Of a stretch of 64,000 nt of DNA, positions 1-9,107 are shown piece by piece. The stretch lies in assembly GCF_001813675.1 (NCBI RefSeq), contig NZ_KV813661.1:45743-109742 (forward strand). The letters run 5' to 3'. This stretch comes from Streptococcus sp. HMSC078D09. GTDB lineage: Bacteria; Bacillota; Bacilli; Lactobacillales; Streptococcaceae. The notes under the pieces were generated by a model. It did not search any database. It worked only from the letters and a program-made list of their open reading frames with translations, and had not been told where the DNA came from. Numbering within the stretch: the first letter of the stretch is position 1; each line of letters begins with the position of its first letter. The position numbers and the translations under genes are program-made.

Positions 1-1364
1 AGGAAGAAATCAAAGATATCCTAGATAAGGTCATTGCGGCTGATGCAGAATTGGCCAAATATGTCTTGTCAAACGAAGAAAAATCAGAGTACAACAAACT
101 CTACCATCCTTATGAATGGGCAGATTTCAAGGCCTTGGTTCCAGAATTGCCACTCGATACTTTCTTTACAGAAGTGATCGGACAAACGCCAGATACTATC
201 ATCGTGCCAGAAGAGCGTTTCTGGAAGGAATTCGCACCAACATTCTACTCAGCAGCCAACTGGGAAACCCTTCATGCTAAATTGAAACTCGGCGCAGCCT
301 TAGATTGGACGTCCTTCTTGACTGAAGAAATTCGTGTCTTGTCTGGTGAGTATGGACGGACCATTACAGGGACACCAGAAGCACGTCCGAAAGAAAAGGC
401 AGCTTTGGCCTTGGCAGAAGGACCTTATAGCCAAGCGCTTGGGCTCTGGTATGCGGGCGAAAAGTTCTCACCAGAAGCAAAAGCAGATGTAGAGCACAAA
501 GTAGCGACCATGATTGAGGTCTACAAGGATCGTCTTGAAAAAGCAGACTGGCTCGCTCCTGAAACCCGCGAAAAAGCCATTGTCAAACTCAATGTCATCA
601 CACCGCATATCGGCTACCCTGAAAAATTACCAGAAACATATGCCAAAAAGATCATCGACGAGAGCAAAAACTTGGTAGAAAATGCCCAAAAATTGGCTCA
701 AATTTCCATTGCCCATACTTGGAGCAAGTGGAACCAACCAGTCGATCGGAGCGAATGGCACATGCCAGCTAATATGGTCAATGCCTACTATGATCCGCAA
801 CAAAACCAAATCGTCTTCCCAGCAGCGATTTTGCAAGCACCTTTCTATGACCTTCATCAATCGTCATCAGCTAACTACGGTGGAATCGGTGCAGTCATTG
901 CCCATGAAATCTCCCACGCCTTTGATACCAATGGCGCTTCCTTTGACGAGCACGGTAGCTTGAAAGACTGGTGGAAGCCAGAAGATTACGAAGCCTTTAC
1001 CGCTCGCACGCAAAAGGTCATCGATCAGTTTGAAGGGCAAGACTCTTACGGTGCCAAGATTAACGGGAAATTGACCGTTTCTGAAAACGTAGCAGACCTA
1101 GGTGGTATCGCTGCAGCCCTTGAAGCAGCGAAGAAAGAAGCAGACTTCTCAGCAGAAGAATTCTTCACTAATTTTGCTCGTATCTGGCGCATGAAAGCTC
1201 GGACAGAGTACATGCAACTCCTCGCAAGTGTCGATGTCCACGCACCAGGAAAACTCCGCACCAATGTCCAATTACCAAACTTTGACGAATTCTTTGAAAC
1301 CTTTGATGTCAAAGAAGGCGACGGCATGTGGCGCGCACCAGAAGATCGTGTGATCATTTGGTAA
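1..1364 (+). CDS. pepO: Endopeptidase PepO (M13 family), 5' partial
   Basis: C-terminal ~454 residues of an M13 (neprilysin-like) zinc endopeptidase. The reading frame is open from base 3, so the true start lies before the window and the family's usual ~630 aa length fits. Visible motifs are NAYYDPQQNQIVFP, the zinc motif HEISH (first His codon at 903-905), the third-ligand motif ENVADLGG, and the typical C-terminal end with a final Trp. M13 enzymes cut peptides of up to about 30-40 residues, and streptococcal PepO is found in the cytoplasm and at the surface. A structured terminator region follows. The identification is firm; only the N-terminal part is unseen. Confidence 0.95.
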   Translation, partial: EEIKDILDKVIAADAELAKYVLSNEEKSEYNKLYHPYEWADFKALVPELPLDTFFTEVIGQTPDTIIVPEERFWKEFAPTFYSAANWETLHAKLKLGAALDWTSFLTEEIRVLSGEYGRTITGTPEARPKEKAALALAEGPYSQALGLWYAGEKFSPEAKADVEHKVATMIEVYKDRLEKADWLAPETREKAIVKLNVITPHIGYPEKLPETYAKKIIDESKNLVENAQKLAQISIAHTWSKWNQPVDRSEWHMPANMVNAYYDPQQNQIVFPAAILQAPFYDLHQSSSANYGGIGAVIAHEISHAFDTNGASFDEHGSLKDWWKPEDYEAFTARTQKVIDQFEGQDSYGAKINGKLTVSENVADLGGIAAALEAAKKEADFSAEEFFTNFARIWRMKARTEYMQLLASVDVHAPGKLRTNVQLPNFDEFFETFDVKEGDGMWRAPEDRVIIW

Positions 1365-1390
1365 ATCAAGATACTAAGCCCGTAAAAAAA

Positions 1391-1458
1391 GCGAGAAGAA
1401 AATAGGAGATTGACCATGTGGGCCATGCCCACCAGGCAATCTCTCTTTTTCTCGACGC
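1391..1458 (+). terminator. Long structured element / terminator after pepO
   Basis: Nested inverted repeats: outer arms GCGAGAA (from 1391) and TTCTCG (to ~1454), middle arms GAGATTG (1406-1412) and CAATCTC (1437-1443), and an inner hairpin GTGGGC-cat-GCCCAC (1418-1432). A T-rich stretch lies in the 3' arm. It would end pepO transcription, but it is larger than a standard terminator. Confidence 0.6.
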
Positions 1459-1563
1459 TTTTAGGGCGAGTTCAATTTCGTGATACTCGTTTCGTTGATC
1501 AAAGGAAGTAGTCTCGACTTCAGTTAAGCCATTGATTGATTTTCTCAATACTTGTAAAAAAAT
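1459..1563. other. Intergenic stretch without a convincing gene
   Basis: About 100 bp between two hairpins. A 71-codon minus-strand frame covers 1366-1581, but it has no ribosome site, runs through both hairpins and matches no family I know. It could be a remnant or part of a dispersed element. Confidence 0.3.
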
Positions 1564-1616
1564 AAAAATCCCCAAAGTCAAGTTTCAACCTACTGAAACT
1601 AGCTTTGGGGATTTTT
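1564..1616. terminator. Long bidirectional hairpin
   Basis: AAAAATCCCCAAAG (1564-1577) pairs with CTTTGGGGATTTTT (1603-1616), and an inner AGTTTCA/TGAAACT pair sits inside. T-runs on both strands make it a factor-independent terminator in either direction. Confidence 0.8.
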
Positions 1617-1704
1617 GATAATAAGATTCATCAAATAAAAACGAAGCGCTTCCAATAACTGCGTGAACAGATAAATTTAATTGAGTGGTGCCTTGTATAA
1701 TTCT

Positions 1705-1733
1705 TTGAATTTCATAGAAATAAATGCTACTAT
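1705..1733 (+). promoter_or_regulatory. Promoter of the gldA-like gene
   Basis: -35 TTGAAT (1705-1710), 17-bp spacer, -10 TACTAT (1728-1733), followed by the ribosome site AAAGGAG before the ATG at 1769. A partial palindrome GAAGCGCTTC near 1643-1653 is upstream but is only a weak cre candidate. Confidence 0.65.
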
Positions 1734-1768
1734 AGGTGTGAACTAAATAAATTTTAAAGGAGCAGACT

Positions 1769-2860
1769 ATGAGAAATTTTGCAAGTCCGTCACGTTACAT
1801 TCAAGGTGAGAATGCCTTATTTGAAAATGCGCAATCTATTTCAGAATTAGGGAATCACCCTGTTTTGCTATGTGATTCAGTGGTCTATGATATCGTAGGG
1901 AAGCGTTTTGAAGAATACCTTGGTCAAAATGGGCTCACGGTTTTGCCAGTCTTCTTCAATGGAGAAGCTTCTGACAACGAAATCAATCGTGTGGTTAGTC
2001 TGGCAGAAGAAAATGGCTGTGATTTGGTCATTGGACTTGGTGGAGGAAAGACCATCGATAGTGCAAAAGCTATTGCTGATCTTCTAAAATCACCAGTTGT
2101 GATTGCTCCGACCATCGCCTCTACAGATGCTCCCGTTTCCGCCTTGTCGGTTATCTATACGGATGAGGGTGCCTTTGAGCGCTATATCTTCTATTCTAAG
2201 AACCCAGAATTGGTCTTGGTGGATAGCAAAGTCATCTCTCAAGCACCAAAACGTTTGCTCGCTTCTGGAATCGCAGATGGATTAGCGACTTGGGTCGAAG
2301 CGCGTGCGGTAATGCAAGCCAATGGAAAAACCATGTTGGGTCAACGACAAACCTTAGCGGGTGTCGCCATTGCACAACGTTGTGAAGAAACCTTATTTGC
2401 TGATGGTCTCCAAGCCATGGCTGCTTGTGAAGCCAAAGTTGTAACCCCTGCTCTTGAAAACATCATTGAAGCCAATACCCTTCTTAGTGGTATTGGGTTT
2501 GAAAGTGGTGGGTTAGCAGCTGCCCATGCCATCCATAATGGCTTTACAGCCCTTACTGGGGACATCCACCATTTGACTCACGGTGAAAAAGTAGCCTACG
2601 GAACGTTAGTTCAATTGTTCTTAGAAAACCGTCCTAAGGAAGAATTGAATAAATACATTCGTTTCTATCAACAAATCGGTATGCCAACCACTCTGAAAGA
2701 AATGCATCTTGAAACTGCAAGTTATGAAGATCTTCTCAAGGTTGGCCAACAGGCCACCATCGAAGGAGAAACCATCCATCAAATGCCATTTGAAGTGAAG
2801 GCTTCTGATATTGCCCAAGCCATCGTAGCAGTAGATGCCTACGTTCAAGGTTTGGCCTAA
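1769..2860 (+). CDS. gldA: Glycerol dehydrogenase-like iron/zinc alcohol dehydrogenase (GldA family)
   Basis: 363-aa member of the glycerol dehydrogenase group of the metal-dependent alcohol dehydrogenases. It shows the dinucleotide loop GLGGGKTIDSAK (residues 89-100) and metal-ligand candidates D170 (GIADGLATW), H253 (AAHAIHN) and H271 (LTHGEK), which match the spacing of known GldA ligands. The family oxidises glycerol or related 1,2-diols with NAD+. The ATG has AAAGGAG 7-8 bases upstream. It is monocistronic, with its own promoter and a terminator at 2882-2914. The true substrate (glycerol, hydroxyacetone or another hydroxy-ketone) cannot be read from sequence. Confidence 0.88.
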   Translation: MRNFASPSRYIQGENALFENAQSISELGNHPVLLCDSVVYDIVGKRFEEYLGQNGLTVLPVFFNGEASDNEINRVVSLAEENGCDLVIGLGGGKTIDSAKAIADLLKSPVVIAPTIASTDAPVSALSVIYTDEGAFERYIFYSKNPELVLVDSKVISQAPKRLLASGIADGLATWVEARAVMQANGKTMLGQRQTLAGVAIAQRCEETLFADGLQAMAACEAKVVTPALENIIEANTLLSGIGFESGGLAAAHAIHNGFTALTGDIHHLTHGEKVAYGTLVQLFLENRPKEELNKYIRFYQQIGMPTTLKEMHLETASYEDLLKVGQQATIEGETIHQMPFEVKASDIAQAIVAVDAYVQGLA

Positions 2861-2881
2861 GATGACTTTGTCGACAAACCA

Positions 2882-2914
2882 AGAACTCCCATACCTTATG
2901 GTAATGGGAGTTCT
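2882..2914. terminator. Bidirectional terminator between gldA and dacA
   Basis: AGAACTCCCAT (2882-2892) and ATGGGAGTTCT (2904-2914) form an 11-bp stem followed by TTTTTCT on the plus strand. It serves two convergent genes. Confidence 0.9.
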
Positions 2915-2918
2915 TTTT

Positions 2919-4232
2919 CTATTTTCTTCTTTTTGGATCGGTTTGTTTAAAGATCAGGTATAAAATTCCGGCAGGCAGGAAGCAGAAGAGCCACATGACA
3001 TCGAGTCCCTTGCTTTTACTGCTAGAGGTCGTTGCTTTAGACTCACTTACAGCCACCCCAGGTTTAATGCTTGGAGATACCTGTTGCAAGCCGTTTTGGA
3101 CGACCAGGCGGTTGTTTTCCAGTTTAATTGCTGGATTCGTGCCTTTTTTAACGGTTGCATAGAAGTCTTGCTTCAGTTGAATGGTCTTCCCGTCGATGGT
3201 GTGTTCCCCTGCAGAAAGGACTTTTTTATACTGGTAGTCTGCGAACATTTTCTCAGCCAAGGTATTTCCGATCTGATTGCGGTAGCTTTCGGCGATCTCG
3301 ACATCGTAGTTTCCAACGCCTAGGATGACTTCGATAATCCGTTGTTTACCCCGCTTGGTTGTCGCGGTATAGTTGTAGTCAGCAGTCGGGCTAGATCCGG
3401 TCTTGAGTCCGTCTGTTCCTTTGAGGGCGAACTTTCCACCTTCGAGGGAAGTATTGTAGTTATCGTAGCTTTGCTCGTAGGGGGTTCCTTCCATGATGGT
3501 AGTATGAGCTTGCTTAGTGTATTCCAACATTTCTGGCAGGTCGTTTACGATGTGATAAGCCAGAATAGACATGTCTCGCGCTGTAATTTCGTTATTGGCA
3601 TTGACGTCGTGGCGCTGAGGATTGTAGTAGCCCTGAAGCACCGAGATCATCGCTCCATTTGGATTATGCCATTTAGTATGACTCATCCCCATTTCTTGTG
3701 CGTACTGATTCATTAAGTCCAAAAACTTATCGGGATCATTGTCAGTGACGGCGTTGGCCAGCATAATCACGGCCGCACTAGAAGATGGAACAAAGAGCAT
3801 CTTGATCAATTCAGATACCTTGTAGTCAACACCAGCTACAATAGGTGAGTTACTTAACAGATTGTTTTCCGAGATGGCTTGGTCTGCCTCTGTTGCTGTG
3901 ACCACGGTATCGTACTTGATCTTGCCTTCCTTAAGGGCCCGAAAGACCACATAGGCACTCATGAGCTTGGCCATGCTTCCTGAGTCCCGGACCGTGTCGA
4001 TATTGTCTCCGTACAAAATGGCTCCAGTATTGGCGTCGATGACGATGTCGGCCTTGGGCTTGTAAAAATCGTCCAATACCAGTCCAGCATCAGCTGCGAT
4101 TTTCATGACATCTTCTTGCTGGTAGATGTCGTCCGCAAAGGCAGTGGAAATAGGGCCTAATGTCAAGACTCCTACAAGGAGGGACAAGAGGCTGTGTTTT
4201 AGTCGTTTGTGTAAATGTCTCCCATAATTCAT
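2919..4232 (-). CDS. dacA: D-alanyl-D-alanine carboxypeptidase (PBP3/DacA-type)
   Basis: About 437 aa S11-family penicillin-binding protein that trims the terminal D-Ala of peptidoglycan stem peptides outside the membrane. Order: signal peptide (residues ~11-33, ending AFA), SxxK motif SMAK (S86-K89), a second motif region reading PSSSAAVIMLA, the KTG motif in DGLKTGSS, and a C-terminal membrane anchor (LDVMWLFCFLPAGILYLIF) with a basic tail. The frame extends three codons upstream to an ATG at 4241, but that ATG lies in the -10 box, so I chose the ATG at 4232. The usual SxN motif appears to be SSS here. It is transcribed alone, divergent from the peptide-binding gene. Confidence 0.9.
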   Translation of the reverse strand: MNYGRHLHKRLKHSLLSLLVGVLTLGPISTAFADDIYQQEDVMKIAADAGLVLDDFYKPKADIVIDANTGAILYGDNIDTVRDSGSMAKLMSAYVVFRALKEGKIKYDTVVTATEADQAISENNLLSNSPIVAGVDYKVSELIKMLFVPSSSAAVIMLANAVTDNDPDKFLDLMNQYAQEMGMSHTKWHNPNGAMISVLQGYYNPQRHDVNANNEITARDMSILAYHIVNDLPEMLEYTKQAHTTIMEGTPYEQSYDNYNTSLEGGKFALKGTDGLKTGSSPTADYNYTATTKRGKQRIIEVILGVGNYDVEIAESYRNQIGNTLAEKMFADYQYKKVLSAGEHTIDGKTIQLKQDFYATVKKGTNPAIKLENNRLVVQNGLQQVSPSIKPGVAVSESKATTSSSKSKGLDVMWLFCFLPAGILYLIFKQTDPKRRK

Positions 4233-4239
4233 AGATTCC

Positions 4240-4248
4240 ATTATATCA
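4240..4248 (-). promoter_or_regulatory. Extended -10 promoter of dacA overlapping its 5' coding end
   Basis: Reading the minus strand, TGATATAAT is a perfect extended -10 with no good -35. The expected start point (~4233) falls at the ATG at 4232, so the transcript would be leaderless or nearly so. Confidence 0.55.
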
Positions 4249-4330
4249 TACAGGCCAGGGATTTAACTTGAAAAAATTCTAGAAAAAGAAGAAATTGAAA
4301 AAATAAAGAAAAAATAGAATAATTTCGCAG

Positions 4331-4366
4331 TAAAAGCGTTTACATTTCCCTAGAAAGTGCTATAAT
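4331..4366 (+). promoter_or_regulatory. Promoter with overlapping cre-like site (CcpA)
   Basis: -35 TTTACA (4339-4344), 16-bp spacer, extended -10 TGCTATAAT (TATAAT 4361-4366). TAAAAGCGTTTACA (4331-4344) matches the cre consensus TGWAANCGNTNWCA at 13 of 14 positions and covers the -35, which predicts repression by CcpA in glucose. Confidence 0.7.
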
Positions 4367-4406
4367 TTAAATTGAGTATAACATTTTTTACAATGAGGTG
4401 ATTTAT

Positions 4407-6383
4407 ATGAACAAAGGGAAGGTACTCTTAGCTACCAGCGCTCTGCTTTTATCAGCTGGTGTACTGGCAGCCTGCTCAGGAGGAAAATCTGGAAGTCCCG
4501 GCGATCAGACTTTTAGCTATGTCTATACCCAGGATCCGGATACTCTCGACTATTCGATTTCTAATAAAAAATCGACTTCCGAGTTTACAGGAAATGCGAT
4601 AGATGGCTTGTTGGAAGTGGACAAGTACGGGAACTTGATCCCATCGCTTGCTAAAGACTGGACTGTTTCCAAGGATGGCTTGACCTATACTTATAAACTC
4701 CGTAAAGGGGTCAAATGGATGACTTCTGAAGGGGAAGAATATGGAGAAGTCAAGGCTCAAGACTTTGTCACAGGTCTCAAGCACGCGGCAGACAAGAAAT
4801 CACAAGCGATTTACTTGGTCCAAAAATCTGTCAAAGGCTTGGATGATTATGTATCAGGGAAGACATCTGATTTCTCAACTGTTGGTGTAAAAGCTATTGA
4901 TGATTACACCGTTCAATATACTTTGAGTCAACCAGAAAGTTTCTGGAATTCTAAGACTACGATGGGGATCCTGATGCCGGTCAACGAAGAATTCTTGAAA
5001 TCCAAGGGAGATGATTACGGTCAAGGAACCTCTCCGTCTAGTATCCTCTACTGCGGACCTTATTTGATCAAATCCATTACTTCGAAATCTTCTGCGATAT
5101 TAGAAAAAAATCCAACCTACTGGGATGCGGAAAATGTCAAGATCAGTAAAGTCAAACTGACCTATTATGATGGTCAAGACTCCGAGTCTCTGATCCGTGG
5201 ATTTGATAACGGTGACTATACAGTTGCCCGTGTTTTCCCAAATGGTTCCAACTATAAGAGTGTAGAGAAGAAGCATAAGGACGACATCGTCTATACTGAC
5301 CAAGGTTCCTCAACCTATAACCTTTCCTTCAACATTGACCGTCAGGCCTATGAAATCACAAAGAAGACCACGGATGCTCAAAAGGCCTCTACCAAGAAAG
5401 CAATCTTGAACAAGGACTTCCGTCAAGCTATTATGTTTGCCTTCAACCGCAAGGCTTATGTAGCGCAAACTAACGGGGAAGCGGGTGCCAATAAGGTGAT
5501 CCGTAATACCTTTACGCCACCAAACTTTGTCCAAATCGATGGCAAACAATTTGGTGATGCAGTAGAAAAAGACTTAGAAGCTTATGGGGATGAATGGAAA
5601 GGGGTCTCTGTCGCAGATGGAAAAGACACCCTCTACAATCCAAGCAAGGCCAAAGAAGAGTTTGCCAAAGCTAAGGCAGAATTGCAGTCTCAAGGAGTTG
5701 AATTCCCAATTCATTTAGACCTTCCAACTTCTTCGACTTATACGGAAGGAATCAAACAAGCCCAATCCTTCAAACAGTCGATTGAATCTACATTGGGAGC
5801 AGAAAATATTGTCATCGATCTGAATATGGTTTCTGAGGATGATCTTCAACGAGTGACTTACTTTGCTGAAAATGCTTCCCAACAAGACTGGGATCTAAAC
5901 AATAACTTGGGCTGGGGACCAGACTATACGGACCCATCTTCTTACATCGACATCACCAGTGGTAAATCTGGTGAAAATGCCAATTCTTACTTTGGATTCG
6001 ATGCTGGTACGGATAATGCGGCGGCAAAAGCAGCTGGCTTTGATGAGTACAATCAATTAATTGAGGACGCTCAAAAAGAAAACACTGATGTGAACAAGCG
6101 TTATGAAAAATATGCTGCGGCTCAGGCTTGGTTGACCGATAGCGCCCTCTTGATTCCGATTCATTCGGATGGGGCTTCTCCAGTCGTTCGTAAGACTGTA
6201 CCATACTCTGCAGCCTTTGCTTGGACAGGCCACAAGGGTCAAACCTTTAACTATAAGTATTTAGAAGTTCAAGACAAGGTCGTATCGGCTAAAGACTACG
6301 ACAAAGCGCGTGAACAATGGAAGAAAGAAAAAGAAAAATCCAATAAAAAAGCGCAAGAAGAACTTGAAAAGCATGTGAAATAG
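4407..6383 (+). CDS. Oligopeptide ABC transporter substrate-binding lipoprotein (AmiA/AliA/AliB-like)
   Basis: 658-aa solute-binding protein of the peptide/nickel family (SBP_bac_5). The N-terminus has a signal peptide with lipobox LAAC (Cys23). The mature part carries family blocks such as DPDTLDYSISNKKSTSEF and FRQAIMFAFNRKAY. Such lipoproteins capture short peptides for the shared AmiCDEF permease and influence competence and colonisation. I chose the ATG at 4407, preceded by GAGGTG, over an in-frame GTG at 4398 inside that ribosome site. No permease genes are adjacent, so it is an orphan receptor like pneumococcal AliA/AliB. Probably CcpA-regulated. Confidence 0.92.
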   Translation: MNKGKVLLATSALLLSAGVLAACSGGKSGSPGDQTFSYVYTQDPDTLDYSISNKKSTSEFTGNAIDGLLEVDKYGNLIPSLAKDWTVSKDGLTYTYKLRKGVKWMTSEGEEYGEVKAQDFVTGLKHAADKKSQAIYLVQKSVKGLDDYVSGKTSDFSTVGVKAIDDYTVQYTLSQPESFWNSKTTMGILMPVNEEFLKSKGDDYGQGTSPSSILYCGPYLIKSITSKSSAILEKNPTYWDAENVKISKVKLTYYDGQDSESLIRGFDNGDYTVARVFPNGSNYKSVEKKHKDDIVYTDQGSSTYNLSFNIDRQAYEITKKTTDAQKASTKKAILNKDFRQAIMFAFNRKAYVAQTNGEAGANKVIRNTFTPPNFVQIDGKQFGDAVEKDLEAYGDEWKGVSVADGKDTLYNPSKAKEEFAKAKAELQSQGVEFPIHLDLPTSSTYTEGIKQAQSFKQSIESTLGAENIVIDLNMVSEDDLQRVTYFAENASQQDWDLNNNLGWGPDYTDPSSYIDITSGKSGENANSYFGFDAGTDNAAAKAAGFDEYNQLIEDAQKENTDVNKRYEKYAAAQAWLTDSALLIPIHSDGASPVVRKTVPYSAAFAWTGHKGQTFNYKYLEVQDKVVSAKDYDKAREQWKKEKEKSNKKAQEELEKHVK

Positions 6384-6408
6384 ACTTTTCTTGAAGAAAA
6401 CAGGAGAG

Positions 6409-6440
6409 ACAGGTCCCGTATGGGACCTGTCTTTTTCTTC
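6409..6440 (+). terminator. Terminator after the peptide-binding gene
   Basis: ACAGGTCCC-gtat-GGGACCTGT (6409-6430) followed by CTTTTTCTTC. Confidence 0.92.
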
Positions 6441-6471
6441 GTCTGAACCTTTAAAAATCGCCTAAAAATGG

Positions 6472-6477
6472 TATAAT
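6472..6477 (+). promoter_or_regulatory. leuS promoter (-10)
   Basis: Extended -10 TGGTATAAT. The leader is only ~25 bases and ends in GGAGAG before the ATG, so there is no room for a T-box. Confidence 0.6.
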
Positions 6478-6506
6478 AGGAGCATCACGAAAATTGGAGA
6501 GACGCT

Positions 6507-9008
6507 ATGAGTTTTTACAATCATAAAGAAATCGAGCCTAAGTGGCAAAAATACTGGGCTGACCATCACACCTTTAAGACAGGAACAGATGCTTCAAAAC
6601 CTAAGTTTTATGCATTGGACATGTTCCCTTACCCATCTGGAGCGGGTCTTCACGTAGGACACCCAGAAGGCTACACAGCGACGGATATCCTTAGCCGTTT
6701 CAAACGTGCGCAAGGCTACAATGTCCTTCACCCAATGGGATGGGATGCTTTTGGTTTGCCTGCAGAGCAATATGCTATGGATACGGGAAATGACCCAGCG
6801 GAATTCACAGCAGAAAACATTGCCAACTTCAAACGCCAAATCAATGCGCTTGGCTTCTCTTACGACTGGGATCGTGAAGTCAATACGACAGATCCAAATT
6901 ACTACAAGTGGACGCAATGGATTTTCACTAAGCTTTATGAAAAAGGCTTGGCCTATGAAGCAGAAGTGCCAGTCAACTGGGTTGAGGAACTAGGCACAGC
7001 TATCGCCAACGAAGAAGTTCTTCCAGATGGAACATCTGAGCGTGGTGGCTATCCAGTTGTCCGTAAACCAATGCGCCAATGGATGCTCAAAATCACTGCC
7101 TATGCGGAGCGCTTGCTGGCTGACTTGGATGATCTTGACTGGCCAGAGTCTATCAAGGACATGCAACGCAACTGGATTGGGAAATCAACTGGTGCTAACG
7201 TTACTTTCAAAGTAAAAGGGACTGACAAGGAATTCACCGTCTTTACAACTCGTCCGGATACCCTCTTTGGTGCGACCTTCACTGTTTTGGCGCCTGAACA
7301 TGAACTAGTAGATGCCATCACAACACCGGAACAAGCTGAAGCTGTAGCGGACTACAAACACCAAGCCAGCCTCAAATCAGACTTGGCTCGTACAGACCTT
7401 GCCAAGGAAAAAACAGGGGTTTGGACGGGTGCTTATGCGATCAACCCTGTCAATGGCAAAGAAATTCCAATCTGGATTGCCGACTATGTTCTTGCTAGCT
7501 ACGGAACAGGTGCTGTTATGGCCGTACCTGCTCACGATGAGCGTGACTGGGAATTTGCTAAACAATTTGGACTTCCAATCGTAGAAGTCTTGGAAGGTGG
7601 AAACGTAGCAGAAGCTGCCTACACAGAAGATGGCCTTCACGTCAACTCTGACTTCTTGAACGGTCTCAACAAAGAAGAAGCGATTGCTAAAATCGTGTCT
7701 TGGCTAGAAGAAAAAGGCTTTGGTCAAGAAAAGGTTACCTATCGTCTCCGCGACTGGCTCTTTAGCCGTCAACGCTACTGGGGTGAACCAATCCCAATCA
7801 TTCATTGGGAAGACGGAACTTCAACAGCTGTTCCAGAAAGTGAATTGCCACTTGTCTTGCCAGTCACCAAGGACATCCGTCCTTCAGGTACTGGTGAAAG
7901 CCCATTAGCTAACTTGACAGACTGGCTGGAAGTGACTCGTGAGGATGGCGTCAAAGGTCGTCGTGAAACCAATACTATGCCACAATGGGCGGGTTCAAGC
8001 TGGTACTACCTTCGCTATATCGACCCACACAACACTGAGAAATTGGCTGATGAGGACCTCCTCAAACAATGGTTGCCAGTAGATATCTACGTAGGTGGTG
8101 CAGAGCACGCTGTGCTTCACTTGCTTTACGCTCGTTTCTGGCATAAATTCCTCTATGACCTCGGTGTTGTTCCAACCAAAGAGCCCTTCCAAAAACTCTT
8201 TAACCAAGGAATGATTTTGGGAACAAGCTACCGTGACCACCGTGGGGCACTTGTGGCAACTGACAAGGTTGAAAAACGTGACGGTTCCTTCTTCCATGTG
8301 GAAACAGGAGAAGAATTGGAGCAAGCACCAGCCAAGATGTCTAAATCCCTCAAGAACGTGGTTAACCCAGACGATGTGGTGGAACAATACGGTGCTGATA
8401 CCCTTCGTGTCTATGAAATGTTCATGGGACCACTTGATGCTTCCATCGCTTGGTCAGAAGAAGGTCTGGAAGGAAGCCGTAAATTCCTTGATCGTGTTTA
8501 CCGTTTGATTACAAGTAAAGAAATCGTTGCGGAAAACAATGGCGCTCTAGACAAGGTTTATAACGAAACCGTTAAAGCTGTCACAGAGCAAATCGAGTCT
8601 ATGAAATTCAACACAGCCATTGCCCAGCTCATGGTCTTTGTCAATGCTGCTAACAAGGAAGATAAACTCTATGTGGATTACGCCAAAGGCTTCATCCAAT
8701 TGATTGCTCCATTTGCCCCTCACTTGGCAGAAGAACTCTGGCAAACAGTGGCAGCAACAGGTGAGTCAATCTCTTACGTAGCTTGGCCAACATGGGACGA
8801 AAGAAAATTGATTGAAGACGAAATCGAAATCGTCGTTCAAATCAAAGGAAAAGTCCGTGCTAAACTCATGGTCGCAAAAGACCTTTCTCGTGAAGAATTG
8901 CAAGAAGTCGCTCTAGCTGACGACAAAGTCAAGGCAGAGATTGATGGCAAAGAAATCGTGAAAGTGATTAGTGTACCGAACAAACTTGTTAACATCGTTG
9001 TGAAATAA
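6507..9008 (+). CDS. leuS: Leucyl-tRNA synthetase
   Basis: 833-aa class Ia synthetase that charges tRNA-Leu. The HIGH-type motif is HVGH in [16 protein letters not shown] (residues ~41-57). The large CP1 editing domain is present ([13 protein letters not shown]). The KMSKS loop reads [17 protein letters not shown], and the C-terminal part fits the bacterial type (family ~800-880 aa). Start ATG with GGAGAG seven bases upstream. Single gene with its own promoter and terminator. Confidence 0.98.
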   Translation: MSFYNHKEIEPKWQKYWADHHTFKTGTDASKPKFYALDMFPYPSGAGLHVGHPEGYTATDILSRFKRAQGYNVLHPMGWDAFGLPAEQYAMDTGNDPAEFTAENIANFKRQINALGFSYDWDREVNTTDPNYYKWTQWIFTKLYEKGLAYEAEVPVNWVEELGTAIANEEVLPDGTSERGGYPVVRKPMRQWMLKITAYAERLLADLDDLDWPESIKDMQRNWIGKSTGANVTFKVKGTDKEFTVFTTRPDTLFGATFTVLAPEHELVDAITTPEQAEAVADYKHQASLKSDLARTDLAKEKTGVWTGAYAINPVNGKEIPIWIADYVLASYGTGAVMAVPAHDERDWEFAKQFGLPIVEVLEGGNVAEAAYTEDGLHVNSDFLNGLNKEEAIAKIVSWLEEKGFGQEKVTYRLRDWLFSRQRYWGEPIPIIHWEDGTSTAVPESELPLVLPVTKDIRPSGTGESPLANLTDWLEVTREDGVKGRRETNTMPQWAGSSWYYLRYIDPHNTEKLADEDLLKQWLPVDIYVGGAEHAVLHLLYARFWHKFLYDLGVVPTKEPFQKLFNQGMILGTSYRDHRGALVATDKVEKRDGSFFHVETGEELEQAPAKMSKSLKNVVNPDDVVEQYGADTLRVYEMFMGPLDASIAWSEEGLEGSRKFLDRVYRLITSKEIVAENNGALDKVYNETVKAVTEQIESMKFNTAIAQLMVFVNAANKEDKLYVDYAKGFIQLIAPFAPHLAEELWQTVAATGESISYVAWPTWDERKLIEDEIEIVVQIKGKVRAKLMVAKDLSREELQEVALADDKVKAEIDGKEIVKVISVPNKLVNIVVK

Positions 9009-9017
9009 AATTAAAAT

Positions 9018-9048
9018 TCCTTCAGAGCTAAGTTCTGGAGGATTTTTT
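9018..9048 (+). terminator. leuS terminator
   Basis: TCCTTCAGA (9018-9026) and TCTGGAGGA (9034-9042) pair with one G-T wobble, followed by TTTTTT. Confidence 0.85.
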
Positions 9049-9069
9049 CGTTTGGTTGATTAAGGATCA

Positions 9070-9107
9070 AAAAAGCTTCGGTAGGAAGAACCCTACCGAG
9101 GCTTTTT
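9070..9107 (-). terminator. Terminator of the cbi operon
   Basis: AAAAGCTTCGGTAGG pairs with CCTACCGAGGCTTTT. Read on the minus strand it ends in a T-run. It overlaps the last codons of cbiO. Confidence 0.85.

Noticed and set aside
1366..1581. 71-codon minus-strand frame downstream of pepO
   Set aside because: It passes through two strong inverted repeats and has no ribosome site. Kept only as a possible remnant.
1643..1653. cre site before the gldA-like gene
   Set aside because: GAAGCGCTTC is palindromic but its flanks do not fit the 14-base cre consensus.
6478..6506. T-box for leuS
   Set aside because: Only ~25 bases separate the -10 from the ATG, too short for a T-box leader.
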